Assembly (NCBI RefSeq): GCF_003711515.1
Contig: NW_021167086.1
Coordinates: 1,201,149 to 1,265,148 of the forward strand
Length of the DNA: 64,000 nt
Direction: 5' to 3'
From: Sodiomyces alkalinus F11
Lineage: Eukaryota; Ascomycota; Sordariomycetes; Glomerellales; Plectosphaerellaceae
Made by a program: the position numbers and the translations under genes. Shown one piece after another: positions 9,513-22,777 of this stretch. Below the pieces are notes generated by a model. That model saw only the letters and a list, made by a program, of their open reading frames with translations. It had not been told where the DNA came from and searched no databases. Each line of letters begins with the position of its first letter. The stretch's first letter is position 1.

Positions 9513-11693
9513 TTTTAATCGCTATACCCTCTAAAGACGCGAAGACTATTAAGGAGAGTGACTAAGATATCTAATTATCACGAAAGAAATAATCCTACCT
9601 TCGATTTTAATAAGGCTACTAGTTAGTTTAAGCGGTAGCTCCGCGATAGCGAGACTGCCTTTATAGAAAACGCCTATAACCCCGATAACAAGAAATATAA
9701 CGGGAATATACCGGGAATTAATACTACTCCCACTACTCCTACCTCTACTACTATACCGGCACCTATTCCTGCCCTTATACCTACTCCTATCACTAGCACT
9801 ACCTCTACCACTACCTTTACCCCTATCACTATCCCTATTCATTAGACCACGGTTATAATAGGACTAACGTATAATCCTAACCTGTCCCCGTATATAAACG
9901 TTAACCTAGCTACGCTAACGGAGGAATAACTAAATAAGCGTATTTAGTGGATAGAGGCGTAGAACTACCGTAAGCATAAGCTCGCTTACCTTACTAAGCT
10001 TAAGACGGATACTACCGCCGCTACTACTACCGCCGCCGCTATTAATCCTAACCCGGCTAATATTACCTACCGTCGTATAGCTAAGCCTCGGCGCCGTATT
10101 ATCGCGACCCTAACGGGTTCCTAGTATATCTATAATATATCTATAATATCCTCTATACACGGGTCCGCTACTTAGGCTAAGTTTAATTTCCCCTTACCTA
10201 AATAGGATAGCGTATCCTAGGCTAAGTATCGCACGTTTATCTAGGAAATAAATTAACGGTTTAACCTAAACTCTTGGTCTTTCCCCACGGACGCTACGAA
10301 AAACTATTTCGTTATATTATACCTCCCCTATTACCTTAAGGAACGCTAGCAGGCTAAATTACGATATAAGTATAATAATAACTTTAATAGGGTTAGCTAG
10401 GCTATACTATAGGCTTAGTTATCCTATTAGGTTAATAATAATAATACCCGCCTACGGGAGGTAGCAGTATAGATCCAGAGCGAGTCAATCTCGTCTTAGA
10501 GATAGGGCGAGTCTTATACTAAATTTATATAACGGTAGGAAGCCCTAGAGCCAGAATTACCGGGCGAACTCCTAGACTAATAAAGGATTTAGATAGTACT
10601 AATAAGGGTCCTCCCACCTATTCAGGACTATATAGTGTCTATAGGGGTTCCTAAGGACTATCAGGACCTAGCCCTAGCCTATCGCAGGGCTAAGGCTTTA
10701 ACCGTTAACGATAGACTAGCCGTTACTCGAGCAGACTTCTAGTCTACTGCCTAATAATATCGTTTCCGTTCGCGTGCCCTAGGATAGAGCACCTAGACGG
10801 CCACCTACGATTCTACTAGTATCCCCGCGTCTACCCCTATATCTGCCCCTACGTCTACCCTAACCTCTACTCCTAGCTACCCTATACGCCCTAGACTATT
10901 ATTATACCTTAGCTCTATTACTTACTATAACTATAACTAAAAGGGGCACTACGCCACTATATACCCTAGCCCTCGGGCATAGCGCTCGAGTAATAGTAAC
11001 CCGAACATTTAACCGGTATCTATATCGTATCCCACGGTCGGCCGTGTCACGGGTAAGGACCCTAAGGATAACACCTACCTCGAGTAACCCCCTCTACTAC
11101 TATTACACTAGTAAAGGCACGCGTCTCCCTTCGCCGAGGTAGGGAATAGATATAAGCGTTGGCTCTCCTTAACGGAGGCGCCGATATTAACGTTTTAGAT
11201 CGGTCCTTATTAGGACCTAATTAGGTTTATAAGGGGTCCCCGGTCCTGGTATCCTGGATTATAGAAGGATAAACGAAGATAACTCTCGGATCCACCTATA
11301 GAATTATCTTCGCGATAGACTAATAGGGTCGGAAGAGAGTATAGCGCGCTGAGTTCTACGTTATAAATCTCACGGGCGCGAAGATTATCCTGGGGAGGCT
11401 ATAGCTTATAGCCGTTAACCCTAACATTAATTAGTAGTATAGCACGTGGACTTACCCCTTAACCTACGCGGAGCTTAGTATAGCCATATTACCGAGAGAA
11501 CTATATAGGGCAGTTAGATAAGCTAAGTCTATCCTTACTCTAACCTATATAGGTTCTACGTAGGGCCTATATATCGGTTATATCGGCCTAGTAGAAAACC
11601 CTTTAGTAGGATATAAAGATAAATTCTTAGAGGCCGGGGAACCCCCCACGCTACCGGAATAGTATTAAGATTTCGCTAATGTTGCTAACGTCG
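9513..11693 (+). pseudogene. Gypsy A gag and protease (RIPed)
   Basis: Capsid-like gag with a CX2CX4HX4C knuckle at 10923-10964 that now reads YYNYN-KGHYATIY: the three Cys are Tyr, the His is kept. Further on, LLNGGADINVLDRSLLGPN (about 11165-11220) matches the gypsy protease region ALLDxGADINVLDRSLLG, with the catalytic Asp read as Asn. The frame stops at CGAAAAC (11698), where the family C element entered, and resumes at 25169. Confidence 0.75.
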
Positions 11694-11698
11694 AAAAC

Positions 11699-11860
11699 TA
11701 ATATACCTAACCGGTAAATCCCTGGCCAGCCAGTACTATAGGACCTATAACCCAGGCTTGTCTCGAGGGATAACCTTTAGGTATAGAAATTACGGTGTAA
11801 TAAAGATATCGTTTCTAACTAAGGGGCGCGCCCCCGGGACTTAAGTATTTTATAGGTAAA
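11699..11860. repeat. LTR of family C, left fragment
   Basis: First 162 bp of the LTR, TAATATACCTAACC through the GGGGCGCGCCCC palindrome to GGTAAAC, where gypsy B enters. Matches 24810-24973. Confidence 0.92.
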
Positions 11861-12170
11861 CTGTCAGATGTAGGATATAAGGAAGACTTAGGAGGTACCA
11901 GGATATAGCAGTGGACTACGTAGTGGACTACCGGCTGACTGATGAGTGGATATTTATTATATAAGACAGGGAGCTAGACTATTCTAGAAGGAAGGGGTTA
12001 GCGATTATCTCTCCTCTACACTACCACTACCTTTAAGATACTCTTCCTATTAACTATTAGTTAACTTATAGTTAGCCTCCCCTTATATAAGACTACGATC
12101 CTTATCTGTTACTCCCTATTATCCTCTATTCTTTATCCCTTCGAGGTAGACCTATATTTCCTTCTTAATA
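11861..12170 (+). repeat. Gypsy B 5' LTR
   Basis: 310 bp, TGTCAGATGTAGG to CTTCTTAATA. Differs from the 3' LTR mainly by C/T and G/A changes (e.g. TGTCAGATG against TGTTAGGTG). Confidence 0.95.
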
Positions 12171-13950
12171 AGATAATCGCTTTAAAGCGGATAGCGACCG
12201 TTAGGCAGGATTCGGTATATCTAGGACCTAATAGTCGAATAACGATTAGCCACTAAAGGCTTAGTCCGACGATAGTATTCGTATTTATATTTGCGATCCT
12301 TAGCCTAATTAAGTATCTTCGTCGTTAGCGGCCGAATAGCTAACTAACTATAACCCTACCACTAATAGCATTACTCGGCTATAGATAATTAGCAGTATAA
12401 GTAGTATTATTAGTCTTTAACCCGAGTTTTAATTAAATTTTCCTCTTAGCCCTATAATCTCGGAGAATACCCCGATTCCACCTTATATATCGGGTGCTAT
12501 AGATATAGATATAGATTAACCGTAGATTAGCTTAGGGTCTTATAAGGCCACGATAGGTATTAATCTAAATTAGCTGTATACGGGAAGTTAATAAGATTAA
12601 GAGAATTATTTACCTTTAATTTTATATTCCCGACTCTAATTATTAGTTGAACCGTAGTTACCTAGCCTTAGGGAGCTGGAAGATCTATTAGCTAAAGAGA
12701 ATATATAGCTTAAATAAGAGAAATAAGAATAGTAGGCTTATAAATAAGAGCGCTAGCGTTAACGATAGCTATACGATTAGTTAAAGAACGTTTAGTAGTA
12801 ATATACTGATAATATAGCCGCTACTTAATAGTAGGCGAATAATACTAACGATTTTAGTTAGGCGACTATATATATATATCCCTTACCCCTAACTCCTAGT
12901 AATTCAGCTATACTCCCGCCTAATATACCTATAGTATCTAGTTAGGCTTTATAGCCCTATTAATCTATTTAAAATTATTAACTTATTCCCGTCTAGATAG
13001 CCGCTACCCTATAGCCGACTACTTCGGAGAACCCTGCTTTTTCGAAACTTAATATACTAAATCCCTATTTTTCCGCTACTTCGTAGGCTTAATATAAATC
13101 TGTTAGTACGTAGATATAGCAGATTCGTATTATTAACCCTACTCCTAACGATAACACTAACCGTATTATTTTTACTATATAGTGCCTTATACCCTCTCTA
13201 CGACAGGATTATAACCTAGAAGCTAACCGATGGTGGCTTAACGGTAGGCTATCTTAGGACGAATTTTTAGCTTAGCTCCGCGATTAGATACTAGATAATA
13301 ATACTCGAGTTTTACGGGCGGTCTAACGTATATTCTATAAGGACTCACGGCAGGGTCCCCGTTAATCCTACGATAATTTTAAAGCTAAGTGGCGATTACT
13401 CGAATCCGAGCTCCCTATTCCCCTACCGGAGATTATCGGTATTACTTCTATAATTACGAAATTACGAGATAATTTACGCCTTTAGATTATATTAGGCGCC
13501 TTACTTATAACGTATCGTAAATTAGATTAACGGGCTAAACAGGCCGAATCAGTTCTTACTAAAAGTAGTAAATACGTAGTTAACTACTAGTCGCGTAATA
13601 ATCGTTCTTAACGTCACGGTTATAATAACGATTTCCGAGGAATTAAGCGTTCCTATAATAACGCTACTAATATCACTACTACCTAATAGTAGAAAACTTA
13701 GCCTACTTCCGTACCTCTAATTCATCGTCCTATTAGTAAGATCACTTATTTTAAATATCGTGCGAAGGGCTATTACGCTAATACTTACCCGTAAAGACGC
13801 TCTTTTTTATCTAGCTAATAGCAGACTACTAGTAGTCTAACTAAACCTCCTCCTACTATTAGCTCTAATACTATCCTTATCCCTGCCCGTGTTATAGAGT
13901 TATATAATAATAACGATTAGAAATTATCCCCGCTATAGCCGAGTATTACT
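12171..13950 (+). pseudogene. Gypsy B gag (RIPed)
   Basis: Gag with a knuckle at 13747-13788 reading YFKYRAKGYYANTY, exactly CX2CX4HX4C with every Cys and the His replaced by Tyr. Upstream are charged, Gln-derived stop-rich stretches. The primer-binding region follows the LTR at 12171. Confidence 0.75.
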
Positions 13951-16900
13951 AACTTTACCGTAAAGGTTAAAGTTAGTCTACGGCGGGGTAAAGGATAGAT
14001 TAAGATCCTAGTTTTACTTAATAGTAGTATAGAATTTAGTCTAATCGACTATTCTCTTTTAGGAGCTATTAGTAGCTTAGCGGCTAGCTTAGTATAGAAT
14101 CTCTCTTAGATTTTAGGTGGAGCCGATATCCAGACTCGGACTTACGGCACTACTACTATACTTTTTAAGGCGACCGATAGTTAGTCGGTTACTAAACTAT
14201 AGAAGGAGGAATTTCGAATTATTAATATTAATACGAATATAAAATATAAAATTATTCTAGGCGGCACTTAGCTCCACGCCGTTAACCCTACTATTAACTA
14301 GCGGACTAATAAGTGGATCTACCCTTTATCCCCTAATTATTTTTCTCTTATCTTTATACCGAAGTAGATTCGTTCGGCTAAACGTAACGCGCGTTATACT
14401 ATTATTTTATCTATAAACGAATATCTTTCTTCTTTACCACGGATTAATAGAGTTATATTATCGGCTACTTAATAGGAGGAGCCTAGTAATCTAACCGTTA
14501 ATTCTGATATTCCTCCCTATTTACGTAATATTCCCACTATTTATCACGAGTTTAAAGATATTTTTAATATCGATTAAGTAGCGTTACTTCCTAGTCACTA
14601 ATACTAGGATTATACTATTTAACTAAAGGATAATAAGTGCCTACTATTTAGACTAATTTACTCTTTAATAGTCTAGCTAACGCCCCCGTCTTATTTATTC
14701 TAAAGAAAAATAGTAAGTTACGTTTATATATCGACTACCGCGCCCTTAATAAGATTACTAAGAAGGACCGTACTCCCCTACCGTCAATTAGCGAGAGACT
14801 TAACCGTTTAATTAGATTAAAAATCTATAGTAAATTAGACCTTAAGGATACTTATTATCGGCTTCGAATTAAGGAAGGTGATAAATAGAAAACGGCTTTT
14901 CGCACGAAATATAGTTACTTCGAATACCTTATTATGCCTTTTAGACTTACTAATACCCCCGCTACGTTCTAACGGTATATTAACTAGGCATTCTCCGGTC
15001 TTATTAATATTATTTATATCGTTTATTTAGATAATATCCTTATCTATTGTCGTTCCCTTACTAAGTACCGGCGGTATGTTAAGTAGGTCCTATATAGATT
15101 ACGCGAATAGGACTTATACGTAAACGCTAAAAAATATGAATTTAAAATTAATAAAGTAGACTTCCTAGGGTTCCGCTTTAGCCTAGCGGGTATTAAGATA
15201 GACCCCGATCGTGTGGATACGATAATTAATTAGCCACGGCCTATAACTATTCGCGAAATTTAAGTCTTTTTAGGATTTACGGGGTTTTACCGATGTTTTA
15301 TTTATAACTACTCTAAAATTATACGACTATTCACGGACTAATTACGGATCGGCGGCTATATACTAGCTAAACCACCGGAAGATTTTTATCGTGCTTTTAA
15401 ATAACTTAAGGATGCTTTTCTTTCTATACCCGTTTTACGGTATTTTAACCCCTTATTACTAACACGCCTTAAAACTAATACTTCTAATTTTACTATTAGT
15501 ACTATCCTAAGTGAACTAAAGGACCGCGTCTAGCGCCTAGTTACTTTCCTTTCAGGTAAGCTTAAAGGCGCTAAATTAAAGTATACTACTCCAGATACCG
15601 AGCTTATAGCTATTATAGAAGCGTGTCGCTATTAGCGTTACTACTTACTCTATAGCGCCTCCACTATTAACGTCCTAACGGACTACCTTAATTACTAGAC
15701 GCTACTAGATAAACCTAAGCTTAGTAGTAAATATATACACTGGCTTAACGAATTAGGCACTTATAATATTCGTATTATTCACTAACCGGGTAATAAGAAC
15801 TCTGCCGACGGTCTTTTATAAAATCCTCTCTATCTTCCTACTTCTAATAAACGTCTTATTACTACTTAGGAGGTGCTAGATAATTTTATATCTAAATTTC
15901 GAGTAGTCCCCGCCCGAGCACCGGATAACTAATAGCTACCTAATATCCTTAACGATATTCACTAAACTTAAAAAGAAGATAATTTTCTTATTTCCGGTAG
16001 ATAGTTAATAGTTAATTAGCGAGAGCCTAATCTATAGACCCGTGGTACCGATAGTCTTATTCGATTCCGCGGTAAAGTCTATATTCCTTAATCATCTAAG
16101 CTTTTATTAATAATCCTTTAATTATACCACGATAATCCGACTATAGGTTACTAGGGAATTATAAAGATATTAAAGCGAATTTAATAATCTTTTTATTAGC
16201 CTAGAATATCGACGGATATTCGGTAGTGGGTACCTAGCTACCCTCTTTATTAATATACTAAATCTCGCACTTATACTTTTTATAGCGAACTAGCCCCTTT
16301 ACTTATTCCGACCTAGCTATTTTAATAAATTTTAATAGATTTTATTACCGGCCTACTACCTATTAAGTGGCCGGGGGGTAAGCAGAAAGATACTATTCTT
16401 ATAGTTATTTATAGACTAACTAAATATTCCCTTTTTATTCCCACTTCTAGTAAGCTTATAGCTAAGGGGTTAGCGACTATCTTATAATACTATATTTTTA
16501 AGGTGTATAGTCTGCCTAACGGTATTATCTCTAACCGTGGAAGTCTTTTTATAAGTGCTTTTTAACGCACGCTATACGGCTTACTATAAGTTAAACGCCG
16601 CCTTTCCATTACGTACTACCCGTAGACTAATAGCTAAACCGAACGTATTAACTAAATTCTCGAGTATTACCTTCGCTCCTACGCTATATAATAATAAGAT
16701 AATTAGGTTAATCTTTTAGACCTTACCGAATTTATAAATAACACGTTATAGTATTCCGCTACTCGTTATTTACCCGCTAAGGCCCTAATAGATTATAACC
16801 CGCGCGGCCCCTATACTCCTATACTATAAGTTAAACGGCCCTTTATATTAGCAGAACAGAGAGTAAAATAACTATCTCTTAACCACACGTTAATCTATAA

Positions 16901-17395
16901 GTAACTATTACTTAGTAATCGGGTAATAGCTAACTATTATAACCGTAAACACACACTAAAGGAGTGTTATTTACACGATAAGGTTTTAATATCTACTAAA
17001 ACTATAAAAATTACACGCCCGAGTCGAAAATTATTATATAAATATATCGGCCCTTTCGAGATTATTAAGGTAATAGGTAATCACCGGTTAGCTTATAAGG
17101 TTAACCTTCCTAAGTATCTTCGGATTTATAACGTTTTTCCTATTAGTTTACTCGAGCCTTTTAACTAAAATAGCCGTGGAGCGCCGGCTAAGCAGCTATT
17201 AGATATTAAAGGTAAAGAGGAGAATAAGTTTAAGGTTAAAAGGATTTTAGGTATACGCTAGAACCCTAAGCGCCGTTACTGCGAATTTCTTATTAAGTAG
17301 GAAGGTTATCCTATAGAAGAAAATACATAGGAACCTAAGTTATATCTCTATAAAGATTTAGTTACGGAGTACCTCTCTAGTTAGGTAACCGCTAA
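13951..17395 (+). pseudogene. Gypsy B pol: protease, RT, RNase H, integrase, chromodomain (RIPed)
   Basis: Protease-like ILVLLNSSIEFSLIDYSLLG near 14000. [22 protein letters not shown] (about 14712), [33 protein letters not shown] (about 15018), VDFLGFRFSLAGIKIDPDRV. RNase H: TPDTELIAIIEACRY and NVLTDYLNY. Integrase follows at about 16080-16950. Chromodomain (about 17205-17385): KEENKFKVKRILGIR, NPKRRYCEFLIK, EGYPIEENT-EPKLYLYKDL. RIP stops throughout; an apparent frame change falls before the RT core. Confidence 0.85.
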
Positions 17396-18239
17396 TTTAT
17401 AGTTATTAGCGGTGCAGTAATATTACTATTTCACTAAATTAACTACGTTCCTTTATATTACTATTTCATAGCTAATAATCTCCTCGCCTATTTACGGTCT
17501 TTTTATTATTACTAGCCGCTATTTACGGACTTTATATTAAGTAAAATACATATAACCGCTAAGTCCTAGTTATTTGCCTCTTAGCTAATAATCTAAACCT
17601 AAAGGCTATATTTCCTCTACCTAGTCTAAACCTAGTAACGATCTTTATATTCTAGTCTAAACCTAGACGCTAATCTTGTATTAGGTGGTATATATTCGTA
17701 CGCTATCTGCACTTTTTTTAGTTCCGGTCTAAACCCGGTACTTTTTATTAGTCTAAACCTAACAAACCCGAACCTAACTAACTAAGGGTCACTCCTTAAT
17801 CCACGATATCATCGAAGTTATAATACTCACTCTTATAATAACTAATTAGTAATAGGTTATAAGTCAGGAATATAAGGGGAATTACCCACCTATTAATCAC
17901 TAGCGGGGATACCCTTATTATCCTCCTTATCTATAATATCGCTATAGTTATTATTTATCGGAAGAGGGGGGGGGTATAGACACTAGAGTAATAACGGTGG
18001 TCCTACTATTAGCGATAGCCTAACTACTTAATTCCTTTGGTTAATTCCTAAATTCCTATATATTTATTAGTTCTGCTATTATAAGCTGACCACTAGTTAA
18101 CCCATAATAATTTCATTGGTCAGGGATTTTTATCTATCCCGGAGTGCCCTAATAAAACATACTTAGGCATTAGTATACTTATTTTATTTTTCTTATAGCA
18201 CTAATAATTATCGTAATATATTAGTAACCGCTACACTAC
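17396..18239. other. Gypsy B spacer after pol
   Basis: RIPed stretch with repeated 'agtctaaacctag' motifs at about 17620-17770. No legible coding frame. Confidence 0.45.
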
Positions 18240-19136
18240 TATTAGCCTACCGCTCGGCTATAATTAACTACCGCTAAACGTACTCTTAGCGCTCCTCTTC
18301 TAACTTAGTAGCAGGACGCTTCTAACCTAATAGCTATATCTTCTTATAGTTTAATACACGCTTACCCAGGCGCTATAAATATTATAGCTTACTCTATTCT
18401 ATTTTTAGAAATTATCACCTAATAGCTAACCCGCGGGTATATACCTTTAAGCTTATATCCGCCTTATATTAATATTATTTAATTATATCACAGAGACGCA
18501 TAATTTTATCTAACTATATATATAATATCTAAAATTAGTTAGTAGTAGAATAGCTATAGACTAGCCGATATACCTTTATATAGGGCTTTAATCCCTATCC
18601 TATATAATATATGCATTTAAGCAAGGCCACTATTATACTAAGTTAGCAGCTAATTACCTATTACCCCCTATTAGACCACTTTACTTATAATCTCTATAAC
18701 TATATAAAAGAATTTAACCACTATTAGGGTACCACTTTATTATCCGACTAATACACCGTACGCACGGAACTAGAAACGGATTATATCCCTATTCTACGGG
18801 CGGATATAAAGTATACGCCCGGGATACACTAGCTAGTCCACTATTACCTAACTCGACCATCCTATTATTTCTAGTAGTGGAACTATTATTTAAACTACCG
18901 ATATTATTATTATTCCTATTAATAACGTTATAGCTAGTCTGCTACGGACTACTAGGTATTTCTCCACTAAGTAAACTTAGGGGCGCCGAGGTATTATTAT
19001 TTTCTGTATCCGTACCTTAAGTACTAGACGCCTTACCGTTAGTCCCCTATTAAGTGCCTATAGTACTATTTTTCTTAGGATAAGGCTTCTTAGGAGTTTT
19101 TACCGCACTACTACCACGACTTCCCTTAGGAGGTAT
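18240..19136 (-). pseudogene. Gypsy B antisense accessory frame (RIPed)
   Basis: Opposite to gag-pol. It opens with ATA (probable former ATG) at 19136: -PPKGSRGSSAVKTPKKPYPK, then Asn/Ser-rich low complexity (TENNNTSAPLSLLSGEIPSS, INRNNNNIGSLNNSSTT). A folded-looking segment follows: ASVSRAYTLYPPVE, then NPFLVPCVRCISRIIKWYPN with an intact CxxC, then a Tyr-rich stretch (LLYSYRDYK) where Cys may have stood. Same position and strand as the frames in gypsy A and D, though sequence similarity to them is weak. Its C-terminal end is uncertain. Confidence 0.55.
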
Positions 19137-20181
19137 AGTTGTCCTATAGCTAATTAGCTATTACCTATATTCCTAATATAAATCTAGACTACTATAAATC
19201 TGGAGGTATTTATAGAGCTCGGTAAATATTCACCTAACTATAACCCTTCTCTATTAATCTATTTTATATTAGTTTCTATCTAACCGCTATCCAGCTATTA
19301 CTCTCCTTCGAAGTTAAATTCCAAATTATATATACCGATAGGAGACTCGTAACGAAAAAGAGACATATATATACTAAAAAGAAAAACTGTATACACGTTA
19401 GCCACTAGTTAGCCCTCTACTAACCCGCCATCTCTTCTGCCCTAGCCCTGGCTATATAACGCTACCTATAGACTCTTATAAATAGGGGGGGGGATACTTA
19501 TAACCTCCTTAGGGGGCCTAAAAAGGGGAAAAAGAAGAAGAAAAGGAAAAGAAGCCTGTAGCCGAAAAGATCCTTTATATAATAGTAAGGCCCTACTTAT
19601 CGTGCCTGCTATTTTACTATTTACGTATAAAGGGGCAGGCACGCTTTTATTACCGGTAACGCACTTCCCTATTCACGGAATAAATAATATGAACGCGTTT
19701 AATAAACGGGGAGATATTGGCTATTTAATAACACTGCTACTGTTTAATAATAGGTAAATAGCTGCTTTAAACTTTCATTTTATACCTGTTATTATATAAG
19801 GATATATCCCTTATAGACTTATTTTTTATAATAAACCTATGAACCACCGTCTAATCAACGGTTAGCTACCTATAATAGTTCTTTCCACGCCCTTATATAT
19901 ACCTAAGATAGCATACTTTATAAGGAATTTTCTCTTTATTCTCTTCCCCTAAAAATATCCTCTAGTACTACTATTTAAGGTTAGGATATATTTTGAGCCT
20001 TTGGCTCCACCGATACTTAACGGTGGATTACCTACGGCTTTATTTTCTTTAAGCTCCGACCCACGTATTACCAATAGTACTATTAACCTACTCGCCTTAC
20101 CCGATAATCACCACCTACCCTACGGATACTCCGTAACTAGCTATAGCCTAAGGATAGGCCTTATTCTAGGAAGGAGTAGCC
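19137..20181. other. Gypsy B region before 3' LTR
   Basis: RIPed, AT-rich; inverted-repeat-like words 'gtgcctgct..aggggcaggcacgc' at about 19598-19633 could form a hairpin. No credible gene; an open stretch at 20001-20228 runs into the LTR and is not coding. Confidence 0.4.
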
Positions 20182-20492
20182 TGTTAGGTGTAGGATATAA
20201 GGAAGACTTAGGAGGTACTAGGATATAGTAGTGGACTACGTAGTGGACTACCGGCTAACTAATAAATGGATATTTATTATATAAGACGGGGAGCTAGATT
20301 ATTCTAGAAGGAAGGGGTTAGCGATTATCTCTCCTCTACACTACTACCTATCTTTAAGATACTCTTCCTATTAACCACTTAGTTAACTTATAGTTGGCCT
20401 CCCCTTGTATAAGACTTCGATCCTTGTCTATCACTCCCTATTATCCTCTTGTCCTTATCCCTTCGGGGTAGACCTATATTTCCTTCTTAATA
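20182..20492 (+). repeat. Gypsy B 3' LTR
   Basis: 311 bp partner of 11861-12170, followed by the TAAAC duplication. Confidence 0.95.
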
Positions 20493-20692
20493 TAAACCCC
20501 GTGGAATCCTTGGCTTTTACGTATAGGAACCCGGGGAATTCCCCGGTATTCACTAATTATACCCTAGGGAAGCTATAGTATACCCTAAAGGTACCTATAG
20601 CGTACCCCGTAGGTGCTATAGTATAAGCTATAGTACTATTAGGGTACCCCGTGGTACGCCTTAGTATTCCCGGTTAAATCTAGGGCGTATTA
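20493..20692. repeat. LTR of family C, right fragment
   Basis: The rest of the split LTR, from the duplicated TAAAC (20493-20497) through the 22-bp-type units and GGGTACCCCGTGGTACGCC to GGCGTATTA. Matches 24968-25168. Confidence 0.92.
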
Positions 20693-21139
20693 AATACCCC
20701 GGGTAATAAAGCCCTACGTCCCGCGGGCTTTCCCCGGTAACTACGATAGCCTTACTTAAGGCGCGTTACGGTTATACTAATAAACCGTAGTATAGTTAGG
20801 GAGAATAGAAAGAAAATATTATTACGCGGCGGCGCCTTAATAGCACCCGCCGCCGTTACTATCTACTACCTAGCTAGGCGAAGAAAAGAAATAAGAAAAG
20901 AAAATAAAATTAAGCCGATACCACGGCCTTCCTTCCCACTATATTCCTTAGTAAAATCCCTAAGCGAGTAAATAAATAGATAGAAAGAAAACTTCGTACT
21001 ATCCGCTAATCTATTATACTGCGTACTATAGTAAAAACGAATATACTAATACTATATACGGAAACTCTTCTATTATAATATTCCACGGTAAAGCCTTAGT
21101 AGCCTTAGTACCTATTATACCTAAATATATAGTTAGTTG
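20693..21139. other. Family C internal region, left part
   Basis: About 450 bp between the LTR and the end of the single frame. It includes a GC-rich block (GCGGCGGCGCC at about 20827) and an A/G-rich stretch around 20880-20910. No coding frame seen. Confidence 0.4.
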
Positions 21140-22777
21140 AGTATAGTAATCTTATCCTTATTATTAGTAGGCTATAGGTTAGCTATCGGAATACCCTATT
21201 AATCTAGTAGCGTATTAAGAGCCAGGGCCGCCTCCTCTAAGGTATACTCGGCGGCGTAAGCCTTAATTTCCGCCTAATCGGCGGTATAGGTACTCTTTAG
21301 GCCGGAGATAAAACGGTCCGACTATATTACCTATAAAGCGGCGTAATAGCGAATACTACTAATAGTCTTATTAGTATCGGCGGTAAGTATATTTATTAAG
21401 GCTTCGCAGCGGGTACTAATAAGCTAATCGTCCACGGTAAAGGGTATAACGGCTACTATACGGCCTAAGCGTTATAATATTAGTAGTAAAGGTAAATCCG
21501 CGGTGTTCTACGTATTATCCTTAGTAAGCCTATCCTTTATAGTAGAGGTAACGAATACCGCCACTGTAATAGGTAGCGTAATTATATATGTCCGCTAATA
21601 AACGATAACGATAGTCTATTCGCCCTTAGTGATTATTTCTTCCGCGGGCTTAATACCCGGGGCGTATAAGCGCTTAGCGAGGTTCTTTATAATATCACGT
21701 AAGGCCTTCTTAGTGCCCGTGGCATTAACCACGCGCTTAGTAGCTTACTCCATTATAGGGTCCGATAGCGCGGTATATTTAGTAGGCGCGGTTAGGGTCG
21801 GCTTTTCGCTAGTCCGCACTATAGCTAAGAACTCTTAGACGGTTAGTATATTCCGAGTCGGTTCCTTATATTTCGCCGCGGGGAGCCCGTGGATAAACTT
21901 ACGGATAAGTATATTAGTGATACTAGCTTACTTAGTATACTATTCTAAGTTTCTCTTAAGGTTAGCGTGCACTATAATACCTTTAGCTTTTATAAGTATT
22001 ACCTCGTAGACCGCCCTAGAGAGGTATACGTGATCACGGATATACTAAAATATAAAGCCGGGGATTATCGAACTCGTTAGTTTCTTAGGGTTCTTACCCT
22101 AGGGAATCTAGGCAGATAATAGGCCGGCCATGGTGGCCTTTACCTTAGCTTTAAGGTTAATAAACGCGGCCGTATGCTAGCCGGAGGTAATAACGGGGGT
22201 ATCGGCGTTAATAGTACGGTTAGATTACGGTGTCTTAACGAACTTACCGGCGTAGTTACGAGGGGCGTCGGCGTTTTTTACTATAATATAATACTGAAAT
22301 AAGGTTTAAGGGCGGTTCCACGATATACGCTTAGGGTTTCCCTTTAGTAGGAACTCGGGCTAAGGAACTTAGCTTACGATATTCTTTACTTTATCCTTAG
22401 TAATTATCTAGTAAAGCTCGGGGTATTCTTTAGGTATAAATACGGTTTAGTCGAGATTATAAGTCTCGGGATAATCGTATCCTAACCCTTCCGCGTACCT
22501 ACGGAACTCGGCTATCTTAGACTTATAGCTGGTTTTCTAGAGCGCGAACCTAATACCTAGCACCGATAATTCGTTCTCTAGCTATTCTTCGCCGCCGTAG
22601 AGTATAATAGCCTTAAAGTAACCCTTTTTAGTAAACCCGGAGCTAAGCTTTTTAGGGTTTCTAAAGGCTTTATCGAATATCTTCCTATATTCTACGTCCT
22701 TAGAGGGTTAGTGCGACGAAGGGATCTTAACTACGAAGTATATTCGCGATATAGGGAGCTTAGGTATATACCTGCGT
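21140..22777 (-). pseudogene. Unrecognised large frame of the family C element (RIPed)
   Basis: About 546 codons, mostly in one frame, with stops only at probable Gln/Trp positions. Landmarks from the N-terminus: IYFVVKIPSS, RKIFDKAFRNPKKLSSGFTK, IAEFRRYAEGLGYDYPETYN, FIPKEYPELY, DAPRNYAGKFVKTP, SNRTINADTPVITSG, YIRDHVYLSRAVYEVIL, NILIRKFIHGLPAAKYKEPT, SDPIME-ATKRVVNATGTKK. The segment 'IRKFIHGLP' is faintly reminiscent of capsid/gag proteins, but there is no zinc knuckle, protease or polymerase. I do not recognise the family. Being the only coding trace between these LTRs, it may be a gag-like packaging protein. Confidence 0.5.

Larger units (their letters stand above)
11861..20492 (+). mobile_element. 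Gypsy B: complete Ty3/gypsy element inside an LTR of family C
   Basis: 8632 bp with LTRs 11861-12170 and 20182-20492 in direct orientation and a perfect 5-bp duplication TAAAC (11856-11860, 20493-20497). It holds gag, protease, RT, RNase H, integrase and chromodomain in the gypsy order, then a 2.8-kb tail with an antisense frame. All frames are RIPed. As the innermost element it is the youngest of this nest. Confidence 0.95.

Noticed and set aside
9549..9842. 97-codon minus-strand open frame rich in Ser/Arg/Gly
   Set aside because: Antisense of the gypsy A gag start; low-complexity reading of simple repeats (ACTACC-type), not a gene.
20001..20228. 75-codon plus-strand open frame
   Set aside because: It runs across the end of the gypsy B internal region into its 3' LTR (from 20182) and has no recognisable motif; chance opening.
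21629..21838. 69-codon plus-strand open frame
   Set aside because: Complement of the long minus-strand frame of the family C element, which is far longer and more protein-like.
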